Source of the DNA: Brachybacterium sillae
GTDB taxonomy: Bacteria > Actinomycetota > Actinomycetes > Actinomycetales > Dermabacteraceae
DNA length: 64,000 nt
Direction: 5' to 3'
Assembly (NCBI RefSeq): GCF_025028335.1
Contig: NZ_JAFEUW010000001.1
Location: forward strand, 2,046,001-2,110,000
A program made the translations under genes and the position numbers. Every line of letters begins with the position of its first letter. Position 1 is the first letter of the stretch. Below the pieces are notes generated by a model. It did no database searches, was not told where the DNA came from, and saw only the letters and a program-made list of their open reading frames with translations. Of this stretch, positions 45,684-52,645 are shown piece after piece.

Positions 45684-45712
45684 TTGACATTCGTGATGCG
45701 GATCACCCGATT
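45684..45712 (+). promoter_or_regulatory. Promoter with CRP/GlxR-like operator
   Basis: Perfect -35 TTGACA (45684-45689) and a weak -10 CCGATT (45707-45712), spacer 17. Between them lies GTGA-TGCGGA-TCAC (45693-45706), the core of CRP/FNR-family sites (GTGA-N6-TCAC). It lies about 180 bp before the small membrane protein gene. Confidence 0.5.
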
Positions 45713-45890
45713 GCGCGCCGGGTGTGTCGATCAAGCTGTGGGCGTAACGCTGTGACCTGCGGTTTCGCTGCGAAAAATCAGGTTACGTCGACCTGTTGGT
45801 CAAGATCGGGGCCAATGGTCCCGCCAGGGCCCATGATGGTGATGTCCCTGCGGGAGATCCCCGCACCCCTTTCCTGAAGGAGCTCCTCTC

Positions 45891-46175
45891 ATGGGCATTC
45901 TCTGGGCCATCATCTCCTGGATCATCATCGGCGGCCTCATCGGCCTGATCGCCCGCGCGATCATGCCGGGCAACCAGAACATGGGCTTCCTGCCCACCGT
46001 CATCCTCGGCATCATCGGCGCCATCGTCGGCGGCTTCCTCGGAGGCCTGTTCGGTGGCAACGGCGTGTCCGGCATCATGAGCAACCCGTGGAGCATCGGC
46101 ACCATCCTGCTCGCCGTCATCGGCGCGCTGATCGTGATGGCGATCTACTTCTTCGCCACCCGCCGCTCCCACTGA
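45891..46175 (+). CDS. GlsB/YeaQ/YmgE-family small membrane protein
   Basis: 94-residue stress-associated membrane protein of the transglycosylase-associated (PF04226) type. Three helices: WAIISWIIIGGLIGLIARAIMPG, GFLPTVILGIIGAIVGGFLGGLFGG and SIGTILLAVIGALIVMAIYFF. The conserved RAIMPG and GIIGAIVGG segments identify it. GAAGGAGCT before the ATG. Function in stress is not established. Confidence 0.9.
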   Translation: MGILWAIISWIIIGGLIGLIARAIMPGNQNMGFLPTVILGIIGAIVGGFLGGLFGGNGVSGIMSNPWSIGTILLAVIGALIVMAIYFFATRRSH

Positions 46176-46216
46176 GTCCGGTCGCTGCGCTGAGCGCAGC
46201 ACCGTGAGTCATCGCG

Positions 46217-46249
46217 CGAACGCGCCGTCCCCCCGGGGCGGCGCGTTCG
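46217..46249. terminator. Bidirectional terminator
   Basis: 11-bp stem CGAACGCGCCG/CGGCGCGTTCG, 11-base loop, between convergent genes. Confidence 0.7.
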
Positions 46250-46936
46250 TCATGTCCGGGGCGGGTCCGTCGATGCCCGGACGCCGGCCGGCACGTCGAG
46301 GGTGACGGCGCCGATGCGTGAGAGAGTGAGCCGCCCGCTGCTGGCGGTCGCGAGGTCCGCCGCCACCTGGTCCACGGCGGACGGCGGCATCACCGCCCGC
46401 AGCCGGACCTGTGTGGCGCCGTATTCGGTGGGCTCCACCATGCCCTCGACGGGGGCGAGGAGCGTGCGCAGCTGATGCTCGGCAGCGCCGGCCTCGGCGG
46501 GATCGACGTCGAGGGTGACCCGTTCCCAGCTGACACGGCGGAGCATCGGGGTGGAGTCCAGTGCCGCCTGGACGGCGCCGGAGTAGGCCCTCTGCAGCCC
46601 ACCGGTCCCCAGCTTCACGCCGCCGAAATAGCGGGTGACCACGGCCAGTGCATCGGTCATGCCGGCGGTGAGCAGCACCTGCAACATCGGCATGCCGGCG
46701 GTGCCGGCGGGCTCACCGTCATCATTGCTGCGCTGCACCGGTGCGCCGTGCTCATCGGCCTCCACCACGAGGGCGGTGCAGGTGTGGCGGGCGTGGGGGT
46801 GGGCGGCGCGCACCGTCCGGATGATCTCGGCCGCCTGTTCGACGTCATGGACCGGGTGGATCTGGGCGAGGAACCGCGACTTGCGATCCACCAGCTCGGC
46901 CTCGGCGACGGCGGCGGGGACGAGCAGCTCGGGCAT
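46250..46936 (-). CDS. YigZ/IMPACT-family protein (UPF0029)
   Basis: 228-residue cytosolic protein. The N-terminal UPF0029 domain carries VDRKSRFLAQIHPVHDVEQA, HTCTALVV, NDDGEPAGTAGMPMLQVL and VVTRYFGGVKLGTGGLQRAYSGAV; a DUF1949-like ferredoxin fold follows. Eukaryotic relatives regulate translation via Gcn1; the bacterial role is unclear. Start ATG 46936 is leaderless (TAGACT seven bases upstream). Confidence 0.92.
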   Translation of the reverse strand: MPELLVPAAVAEAELVDRKSRFLAQIHPVHDVEQAAEIIRTVRAAHPHARHTCTALVVEADEHGAPVQRSNDDGEPAGTAGMPMLQVLLTAGMTDALAVVTRYFGGVKLGTGGLQRAYSGAVQAALDSTPMLRRVSWERVTLDVDPAEAGAAEHQLRTLLAPVEGMVEPTEYGATQVRLRAVMPPSAVDQVAADLATASSGRLTLSRIGAVTLDVPAGVRASTDPPRT

Positions 46937-46943
46937 GCTCGCG

Positions 46944-46949
46944 AGTCTA
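46944..46949 (-). promoter_or_regulatory. -10 box (TAGACT), leaderless start of yigZ-like gene
   Basis: TAGACT, seven bases, then ATG at 46936 on the minus strand. Confidence 0.5.
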
Positions 46950-47063
46950 GACGGGGCGGGCATGGGGCGGTCATCCACAATCCGGGAGGGGGGCTCGCGG
47001 AGAAGAGTGGGCACTGCCTACGGTGCGAGACATCCCGTCCCGCTCGTCCCAGGAGGACACCGC

Positions 47064-47705
47064 ATGTCCCAGCAGGTTCCCCCCGCCCCGCCCGCCACCG
47101 GCCCCGCCGCCACCATGGCCGCCGGGCCGACCGGAGGGGCCTCGGCGCATCCGACCGCCCCGGCGGCCCGTCCCGGGCGCAGTCTGCGTCGATGGGGGAT
47201 CGGACTGCTGATCCCCGGTGTCCTCCTGTCACTCCTCGGTCTCGGGATGCTGATCTTCGCGTTCGTCAACGTCGCCGGGATGACCCGGGGCGCGGCGAAC
47301 GCCATCCATGAGCTGCCCGGGGGGCAGGGGGTCATCACTCTCGATCAGGGCGAGACGATTCAGCTCTACGGGATCGAAGGGGATCCGACGCCGCGCTGCA
47401 CGATCGTCGGCCCCCCGGGCGCGGAGATGCAGGAGGGCATGATGTTCACCAGCTCGCGTGGTGTCGACGGGCGCTCCTGGGTGTCGTTCACGCCGATCCT
47501 GACGGCATCCGCGTCCGGCGAGTACGTCGTCGAGTGTGATGCGGAGGGCCCCGTCGCTGTGGCCCCTCCGATCAGTGCCGCCGGACTCTTCGGCTCCATC
47601 GGCGGGTTCTTCCTGGGGGGAGGGTCCCTCGGGTTGGGACTGGTGCTCGGCCTGGCCGGGTTGGTGCTCGCGATCATGGGGTGGCGACGCGGCCGAGCCA
47701 TGTGA
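47064..47705 (+). CDS. Membrane protein with two helices, unknown function
   Basis: 213 residues, no recognised family. A Pro/Ala-rich cytoplasmic N-terminus (about 38 residues) ends in RSLRRWG; helix 1 is GLLIPGVLLSLLGLGMLIFAFV; an extracytoplasmic domain of about 105 residues with two Cys (DPTPRCTIVGP; YVVECDAEG), possibly disulphide-bonded and beta-rich, follows; helix 2 (GLGLVLGLAGLVLAIMGW) ends in a basic WRRGRAM. AGGAGG lies seven bases before the ATG. Confidence 0.8.
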   Translation: MSQQVPPAPPATGPAATMAAGPTGGASAHPTAPAARPGRSLRRWGIGLLIPGVLLSLLGLGMLIFAFVNVAGMTRGAANAIHELPGGQGVITLDQGETIQLYGIEGDPTPRCTIVGPPGAEMQEGMMFTSSRGVDGRSWVSFTPILTASASGEYVVECDAEGPVAVAPPISAAGLFGSIGGFFLGGGSLGLGLVLGLAGLVLAIMGWRRGRAM

Positions 47706-47789
47706 CCAGAGGGGCGCCCGCGCCGATAGACTCAGAGCTCCGCGCCGCGCTCCGCTGATAGGTGAGTCCTGACGGGTGCGCGCCGGACA

Positions 47790-47862
47790 GGGCCTCTAGC
47801 TCAGTTGGTAGAGCATCGGACTTTTAATCCGCGGGTCGTGGGTTCGAGCCCCACGGGGCCCA
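47790..47862 (+). tRNA. tRNA-Lys (TTT)
   Basis: 73-nt cloverleaf, acceptor GGGCCTC/GGGGCCC, D-arm GCTCAGTTGGTAGAGC, anticodon loop CTTTTAA (anticodon TTT), T-arm GTGGGTTCGAGCCCCAC, discriminator A; no encoded CCA. A TAGACT -10 box lies at 47727-47732. Confidence 0.95.
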
Positions 47863-47985
47863 CTGGTCAGACCGGAGAGCCGTCGCGTGGTCGGCGGTGC
47901 ATCCCTGCCCCTGTCCTCCGGGGGTGACTCGGCACTCTGTGGGAGACTGGGCGGGGTCGAGAGCTGCCCGTGGTGGGTCGACGCG

Positions 47986-48252
47986 TCAGACCGCGTCGCG
48001 GCGACGCTCCCCCTCCACCTCGTACTCCTCCCCGGAGAACAGGTCACGGATCTCGGCGGGCTGGTCCTGGTCGGCCACGGCATCGAACTCCTCCGGGGCC
48101 ACGGTCTTGAGCATGGCTGCGAGCGCCATGGAATCCATGCTGACGGCGACGTTCTCCCCGGTGGTGCTCTCCACACCCACCACCACCCGGTTGTCGTCGT
48201 GGGTGACCGTCAGGGCGTCGCCGTCGACGTCGGTGTAATGGGCGCGATCCAT
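47986..48252 (-). CDS. Hypothetical acidic protein, 88 residues
   Basis: Unrecognised small cytosolic protein. Regular polar/hydrophobic alternation (HYTDVDGDALTVTHDDNRVVVGVES) suggests a beta-rich N-terminal half, followed by a helix (MDSMALAAMLKTVAPEEFDAVA) and an acidic/basic tail. GGAGG lies five bases before the ATG at 48252, a good site that supports a real gene. Monocistronic, divergent from pxpA. Confidence 0.65.
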   Translation of the reverse strand: MDRAHYTDVDGDALTVTHDDNRVVVGVESTTGENVAVSMDSMALAAMLKTVAPEEFDAVADQDQPAEIRDLFSGEEYEVEGERRRDAV

Positions 48253-48631
48253 GAGGACCTCCGGGGGTGACGGGGGTGGCGCCGACACGTCGGCAGGCAG
48301 GGTGTCGGGCTGCGCCGGTGTCCCGCACCCCTCGCGATCGGTACGAAAGGTGGGGGCCCGGGCGTGCGCCTACGACGAAAGGAGGATGTCGGCGGGGGGT
48401 TTCCGTGAATACCGCCGAGTCTCCGGGGGTGTCGCCAGGAGCTGGTCGACCCCCCACTGTCCGGTTCGCCGACAGTGATCTCGCAGGGGGGGCCTGTTCA
48501 TCTGCTGGCCACCAGACGTCGACCTCTCGGTAACCACGTGGTCGGGGTGGGCCGGGAGGCCTGCGGGGATCCAGCGACCGGGGGCATCCTGTGATGGATG
48601 CGACGACCGCACCCGCCCGGAAGGAACCGCC
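48253..48631. other. Intergenic region between divergent genes
   Basis: 379 bp with promoters of the hypothetical gene and pxpA presumably inside. I see no clear operator, RNA or small gene in it. Confidence 0.3.
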
Positions 48632-49399
48632 GTGAGCACGACCCCCACGATCGACCTCAACAGTGACATCGGCGAATCCTTCGGGCGCTGGACCCTCGGT
48701 GACGACGCGCAGATTCTCCGCGCCGTCAGCAGCGGAAGCATCGCCTGCGGGTTCCACGCCGGAGACCCCTCCCACATGCTCGCCACGCTCCGAGCCGCCC
48801 GGGAGAGCAGGACCACCATCGGTGCCCACGTCGCCTATCGGGATCTGGCGGGGTTCGGCCGCCGCTTCCTCGACGTCGACCCCGCCGAGCTCATGGCCGA
48901 CGTCCTCTACCAGCTCTCCGCGCTGGACGGCATGGCCCGCACCCTCGGCCTGCGCGTCGCCTATGTGAAACCCCACGGCGCCCTGTATCACGCGATGGAC
49001 CATCACCCGGGGCAGGCCTCGGCGGTGCTGGATGCCCTCGAGGCCTACGACCCCGCGTTGCCCCTGCTGCTTCTGCCCGGTTCCGCGGCCGCGGAGGAGG
49101 CGCGCCACCGTGGTCTCCGTGTGGTGGGGGAGGCCTTCGCCGACCGCGCCTACACCCCCGACGGCGACCTCGTGCCGCGCCGAGATCCCGGTGCTGTGAT
49201 CCGCGACCCCGAAGCGGTGGCCGCCCGGGTGCTGCGTCTGGCCCGCACCGGGGAGATCGAGGCGATCGACGGGACCGTCCTGCGCCTCGACGTCGCCAGC
49301 GTCTGCCTCCACGGTGACACCCCCGGGGCCGTGGAGATCGCCCGCACAGTCCGAGCGACCCTCGATGACGCGGGGGTGCAGGTGGCGAGCTTCGCATGA
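48632..49399 (+). CDS. pxpA: 5-oxoprolinase subunit A (LamB/YcsF family)
   Basis: Part of the ATP-dependent PxpABC 5-oxoprolinase that converts 5-oxo-L-proline, a spontaneous damage product of glutamine, to glutamate. 255 residues with the family hallmarks DLNSDIGESFGRWTLGDDAQILRAVSSGSIACGFHAGDP, IGAHVAYRD, YVKPHGALYHAM and SVCLHGDTPGAVE. GTG start with AAGGAACC upstream. Its stop overlaps the next gene in ATGA. Confidence 0.93.
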   Translation: MSTTPTIDLNSDIGESFGRWTLGDDAQILRAVSSGSIACGFHAGDPSHMLATLRAARESRTTIGAHVAYRDLAGFGRRFLDVDPAELMADVLYQLSALDGMARTLGLRVAYVKPHGALYHAMDHHPGQASAVLDALEAYDPALPLLLLPGSAAAEEARHRGLRVVGEAFADRAYTPDGDLVPRRDPGAVIRDPEAVAARVLRLARTGEIEAIDGTVLRLDVASVCLHGDTPGAVEIARTVRATLDDAGVQVASFA

Positions 49400-51066
49400 C
49401 GGGGACGGGGCAACGGCCGCGCCTGCTTCACGCCGGGCAGCGGGCGCTGCTTCTGGAGTTCGACGCGCTCGAGCCGGTCATGGCCTGGCACGCGGATCTC
49501 CGACGGTGCCCCGTGCCCGGCCAGCTCGATCTGGTGCCCGCCGCCCGCACACTGCTCGTCCAGCTGCGCGACGACGACGATCTCGCGACCGCACGCCACG
49601 CCCTGCGTACCCGGCCCGCACCACCCGCCGACCGGGCCCTGCCCACCCGCACCCATGAGCTCCCGGTCGTCTACGACGGTGAGGACCTCGAGACGGTCGC
49701 AGCCCTCACCGGTCTCGGATCCCCCGACGCGGTGATCCGCGCCCACACCGGGACCATCTGGCGTGCCGCCTTCACTGGATTCGCCCCCGGCTTCACCTAC
49801 CTCACCGGCGGTGATCCCCGCCTCCACGTGCCCCGTCTGGACAGCCCACGCACCGCAGTCCCCGCCGGAGCGGTGGGCCTGGCCGGGGAGTTCAGCGGGA
49901 TCTACCCGCGCAGCTCGCCGGGAGGCTGGCGCCTGATCGGCCGCACCGACGAGCCGCTGTGGGACGAGCAGCGGGAACCGCCGGCTCTGATCACGCCGGG
50001 GGACGCGGTCCGTTTCCGACCCGCGCGGGAGCGCCTGCTCACCGTCCCGCGCTTCCCCACTGCCCGGGACCAGGGTGAGGATCTGCGGCGCACGGCACGC
50101 CCGGGTACCTCGGTGGCCCCGGAAGACGTCCCTCGCGCGGCCCTGGAGGTGCTCCGCCCGGGCCTTCTCACCCTCATCGAAGACCTCGGCCGCCCCGGAC
50201 GGGCGGCCCTCGGAGTCGGTCCCTCGGGGGCTGCCGACCCGGTCGCCGCCCGCACCGCGAACCGGGCCGTCGGCAATGCCGCCGACGCCGCCGTGCTGGA
50301 GATCATCCCCGGCCCCGCGGTGCTGCGTGCCCACAGGCCCGTGGTCCTCGCTCTCACCGGTGCTCCGGCCCCGGCGCGCATCCATGCTGCCGCACAGGGA
50401 CCGACCCCGGGCCGCGTCCGGACCGTCACCCCGGGTGTGCCGGTCGCCCTCGACGACGGGGACGAACTGCATCTGGACGCGCCGCCGCGCGGCCTGCGCA
50501 CCGTCCTCGCGGTGCGGGGCGGTGTCGATGTGCCGCCGGTGCTCGGGTCCCGCTCACGCGACACCCTCGCCGGTCTCGGCCCGGAGCCGTGTCGCGCCGG
50601 CACGATCCTCCCGGTGGGGTGTGCCACCACCGGGGCGGTCACCGTGCCTGAACCCGCCGATCCAGAGGCGGCCGGCTCCGATACCGCTGAGCCGTCTCTC
50701 CCCGCACCCGGTGACACGGTGACGCTGCGCGTGCTGCCGGGGCCGCGGGCCGACTGGATCAACGGCGGTCTCGCGGCGCTCACCGACCAGCCCTGGACCA
50801 TCTCCCCCCGCAGTGACCGGATCGGCGTGCGTCTCGAGGGTGCCCGCCCGTTGCACCGCTCCACAGGTGCCGACCGGGAGCTGCCGAGCGAGGGCATGGT
50901 GGCGGGGGCGATCCAGGTGCCACCGGACGGTCAGCCCGTCGTGTTCGCGGTCGACCGTCCTCTGACCGGCGGCTACCCGGTCGTCGGGGTGATCGCTGCC
51001 GAGGATCTGCCTCTGCTCGCCCAGTGTCCGCCGGGGTCGGTCGTGGATCTGCGCCCGGTACTCTGA
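49396..51066 (+). CDS. pxpBC: 5-oxoprolinase subunits B and C, fused
   Basis: 556-residue fusion. Residues 1-225 are the PxpB (KipI-like, AHS1) domain with ELPVVYDGEDLETVAALTG, FTGFAPGFTYLTGGDPRLHVPRL and YPRSSPGGWRLIGRT. Residues from about 245 on are the PxpC (KipA/AHS2) domain starting LEVLRPGLLTLIEDLGRPGRAALGVGPSGAADP, with DRIGVRLEG and LPSEGMVAGAIQVPPDGQPV. Bacteria often keep these as separate genes; the fusion parallels urea amidolyase. Coupled to pxpA through ATGA. Confidence 0.93.
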   Translation: MTGTGQRPRLLHAGQRALLLEFDALEPVMAWHADLRRCPVPGQLDLVPAARTLLVQLRDDDDLATARHALRTRPAPPADRALPTRTHELPVVYDGEDLETVAALTGLGSPDAVIRAHTGTIWRAAFTGFAPGFTYLTGGDPRLHVPRLDSPRTAVPAGAVGLAGEFSGIYPRSSPGGWRLIGRTDEPLWDEQREPPALITPGDAVRFRPARERLLTVPRFPTARDQGEDLRRTARPGTSVAPEDVPRAALEVLRPGLLTLIEDLGRPGRAALGVGPSGAADPVAARTANRAVGNAADAAVLEIIPGPAVLRAHRPVVLALTGAPAPARIHAAAQGPTPGRVRTVTPGVPVALDDGDELHLDAPPRGLRTVLAVRGGVDVPPVLGSRSRDTLAGLGPEPCRAGTILPVGCATTGAVTVPEPADPEAAGSDTAEPSLPAPGDTVTLRVLPGPRADWINGGLAALTDQPWTISPRSDRIGVRLEGARPLHRSTGADRELPSEGMVAGAIQVPPDGQPVVFAVDRPLTGGYPVVGVIAAEDLPLLAQCPPGSVVDLRPVL

Positions 51067-51151
51067 CAGGACGACAGGGCCCTGCCCGCGCCGTGTCCCG
51101 ACCGGTGGCAGGGCAAGGCGGGGACGGGCGCGACGGAGCGGGGGAGAGCGG

Positions 51152-51772
51152 ATGAAGTCACCAGAGCAGATGACAGGGCTGCCCGACCCCACCTATGTCG
51201 CGATCGTCGAGGCCTTCCGCCGTTTCACCCGGGAGAGCGGGCGCAAGGTGTCCGTCGGGGATCTCGCCAAGGCCGCCGGCACCAGCCGCGCCTCCGTCTA
51301 CGCCCGGTTCCCCAAGGGCAACGAGGACGTCGCGGGAGCACTGCAGGAGATGGTGCTGCGCGGTGTCGAGGAGCGTATGCAGGCGGAGCTCGCGGGCGTG
51401 GACCTCACCGCCCTGCCCCCGCAGGCCCTTGCGCGGCGGGCGATCCATGTGGTGCTCAGCGCCGTCGCGGAGCAGCAGCCGTTCATGCGGGAGTCCCTCG
51501 AGTGGCGGCTGCCGGTGCGCGTGCATGAGCGGGCCACCCGCCAGCTCGCCACCTGGCTGCTGCCGATCTTCGACCTCATCGGGGATGAGGTGCCCGACGT
51601 CGTCGAGCGGCCCGTGCTGGCGACGTTCCTCGCCGCCGGTGCCGCCGAACTGCTCATCCAGTGGATCCTCTCCGCCGACACCGGGGGGCAGGTGCCGTTC
51701 GAGGAGTTCGAGCGCTCCGTCTACCAGGTGATGCCGACGTGGCTGGTGGGGGAGGAACCCCAGGCCGCCTGA
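51152..51772 (+). CDS. TetR-family transcriptional regulator
   Basis: 206 residues. N-terminal HTH (VAIVEAFRRFTRESGRKVSVGDLAKAAGTSRASVYARFPKGNEDVAGAL) with a TetR-like turn, then an all-helical ligand domain. GGGGAGAG precedes the ATG. 85 bp after pxpBC in the same direction, so it may regulate the pxp genes, by position only. Confidence 0.83.
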   Translation: MKSPEQMTGLPDPTYVAIVEAFRRFTRESGRKVSVGDLAKAAGTSRASVYARFPKGNEDVAGALQEMVLRGVEERMQAELAGVDLTALPPQALARRAIHVVLSAVAEQQPFMRESLEWRLPVRVHERATRQLATWLLPIFDLIGDEVPDVVERPVLATFLAAGAAELLIQWILSADTGGQVPFEEFERSVYQVMPTWLVGEEPQAA

Positions 51773-51780
51773 GATCCCTC

Positions 51781-52560
51781 TCAGCCCTGGTCGTCGTCAC
51801 GCAGCAGGGTGCGCCGCAGGAACTCCTCGGTGTGGGTCCAGGCGGCACGGCTCGCCTCGGCATGGTGGAACGGCGGCAGCGGGTTGTCGAAAGCATGCCC
51901 CGCACCGTCAAACAGCTCGAACTCCACCTGCGGGCGACTGCCGGAGGCCGTGACCGCATCCCGGATGCGCTCTACCTCCGGCAGGGGGATGAAGTCGTCG
52001 GCGGTGCCGAACACGTGCAGGCTCGGCACCGTCACGTGGTCGGCCAGATCGGTCAGCTGCGGCAGGGCGGAGCCGTAGAACGACACCAGCACCGCGGGCG
52101 CCCGGCCCGCCCGGGCGGCGTCGGCGGTCACCTGGTAGGCGAGTCCGCCGCCGTAACAGAACCCCATCAGGCCCACCCGTTGCGGGTCGACGCCGTCGAG
52201 GGTCCGCAGGTGGTCGAGAGCGGCCAGGGCGTCCGCGGTGGCCTGCTCCCACGGAAGGGCCTGCATCGCCGCCATCCCCTCGGCCAGCAACTGATCGGGG
52301 TCGTCATGCTCGTCGGTCGCGTCGATCGGCGGGGTCAACCGGGCGTACAGCTGCGGGGCCAGTACTACAGCGCCGAGGTCTGCGAGGTCCGCTGCCCGCT
52401 GCCGGATGTACGCCGACAGGCCGAAGATCTCCTGCAGCAGTACGATGCCGGGGCGCCCGCCGGCGGGGGCGGGGCCGTCGGGTCGCCACAGCAGGGCGGG
52501 CAGTGCCTGCGGAGAACCGGTGGGGATCTGGACGCGCTCGGGCGTCACGGGAGAGGTCAT
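51781..52560 (-). CDS. Dienelactone hydrolase family protein
   Basis: 259-residue alpha/beta hydrolase. The catalytic set is visible: nucleophile C135 in GFCYGGGLAYQ, E44 in VLLQEIFGLSAYIRQ, D188 in FGTADDFIP and H222 in GAGHAFDN. Cys instead of Ser and the partner Glu are hallmarks of carboxymethylenebutenolidase-type enzymes. The physiological substrate is unknown. Leaderless: TACGCT six bases before the ATG. Convergent with tetR, 8 bp apart. Confidence 0.9.
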   Translation of the reverse strand: MTSPVTPERVQIPTGSPQALPALLWRPDGPAPAGGRPGIVLLQEIFGLSAYIRQRAADLADLGAVVLAPQLYARLTPPIDATDEHDDPDQLLAEGMAAMQALPWEQATADALAALDHLRTLDGVDPQRVGLMGFCYGGGLAYQVTADAARAGRAPAVLVSFYGSALPQLTDLADHVTVPSLHVFGTADDFIPLPEVERIRDAVTASGSRPQVEFELFDGAGHAFDNPLPPFHHAEASRAAWTHTEEFLRRTLLRDDDQG

Positions 52561-52566
52561 GCCTCG

Positions 52567-52572
52567 AGCGTA
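52567..52572 (-). promoter_or_regulatory. -10 box (TACGCT), leaderless start
   Basis: TACGCT, six bases, then the ATG at 52560 on the minus strand. Confidence 0.45.
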
Positions 52573-52645
52573 CGGGGCGCGGGCCCCAGTGTGAGCCGGG
52601 GCGGCCCGCCCGGCCCGGCCCGCCCGGCCCGGGGAGACTCTGCGG

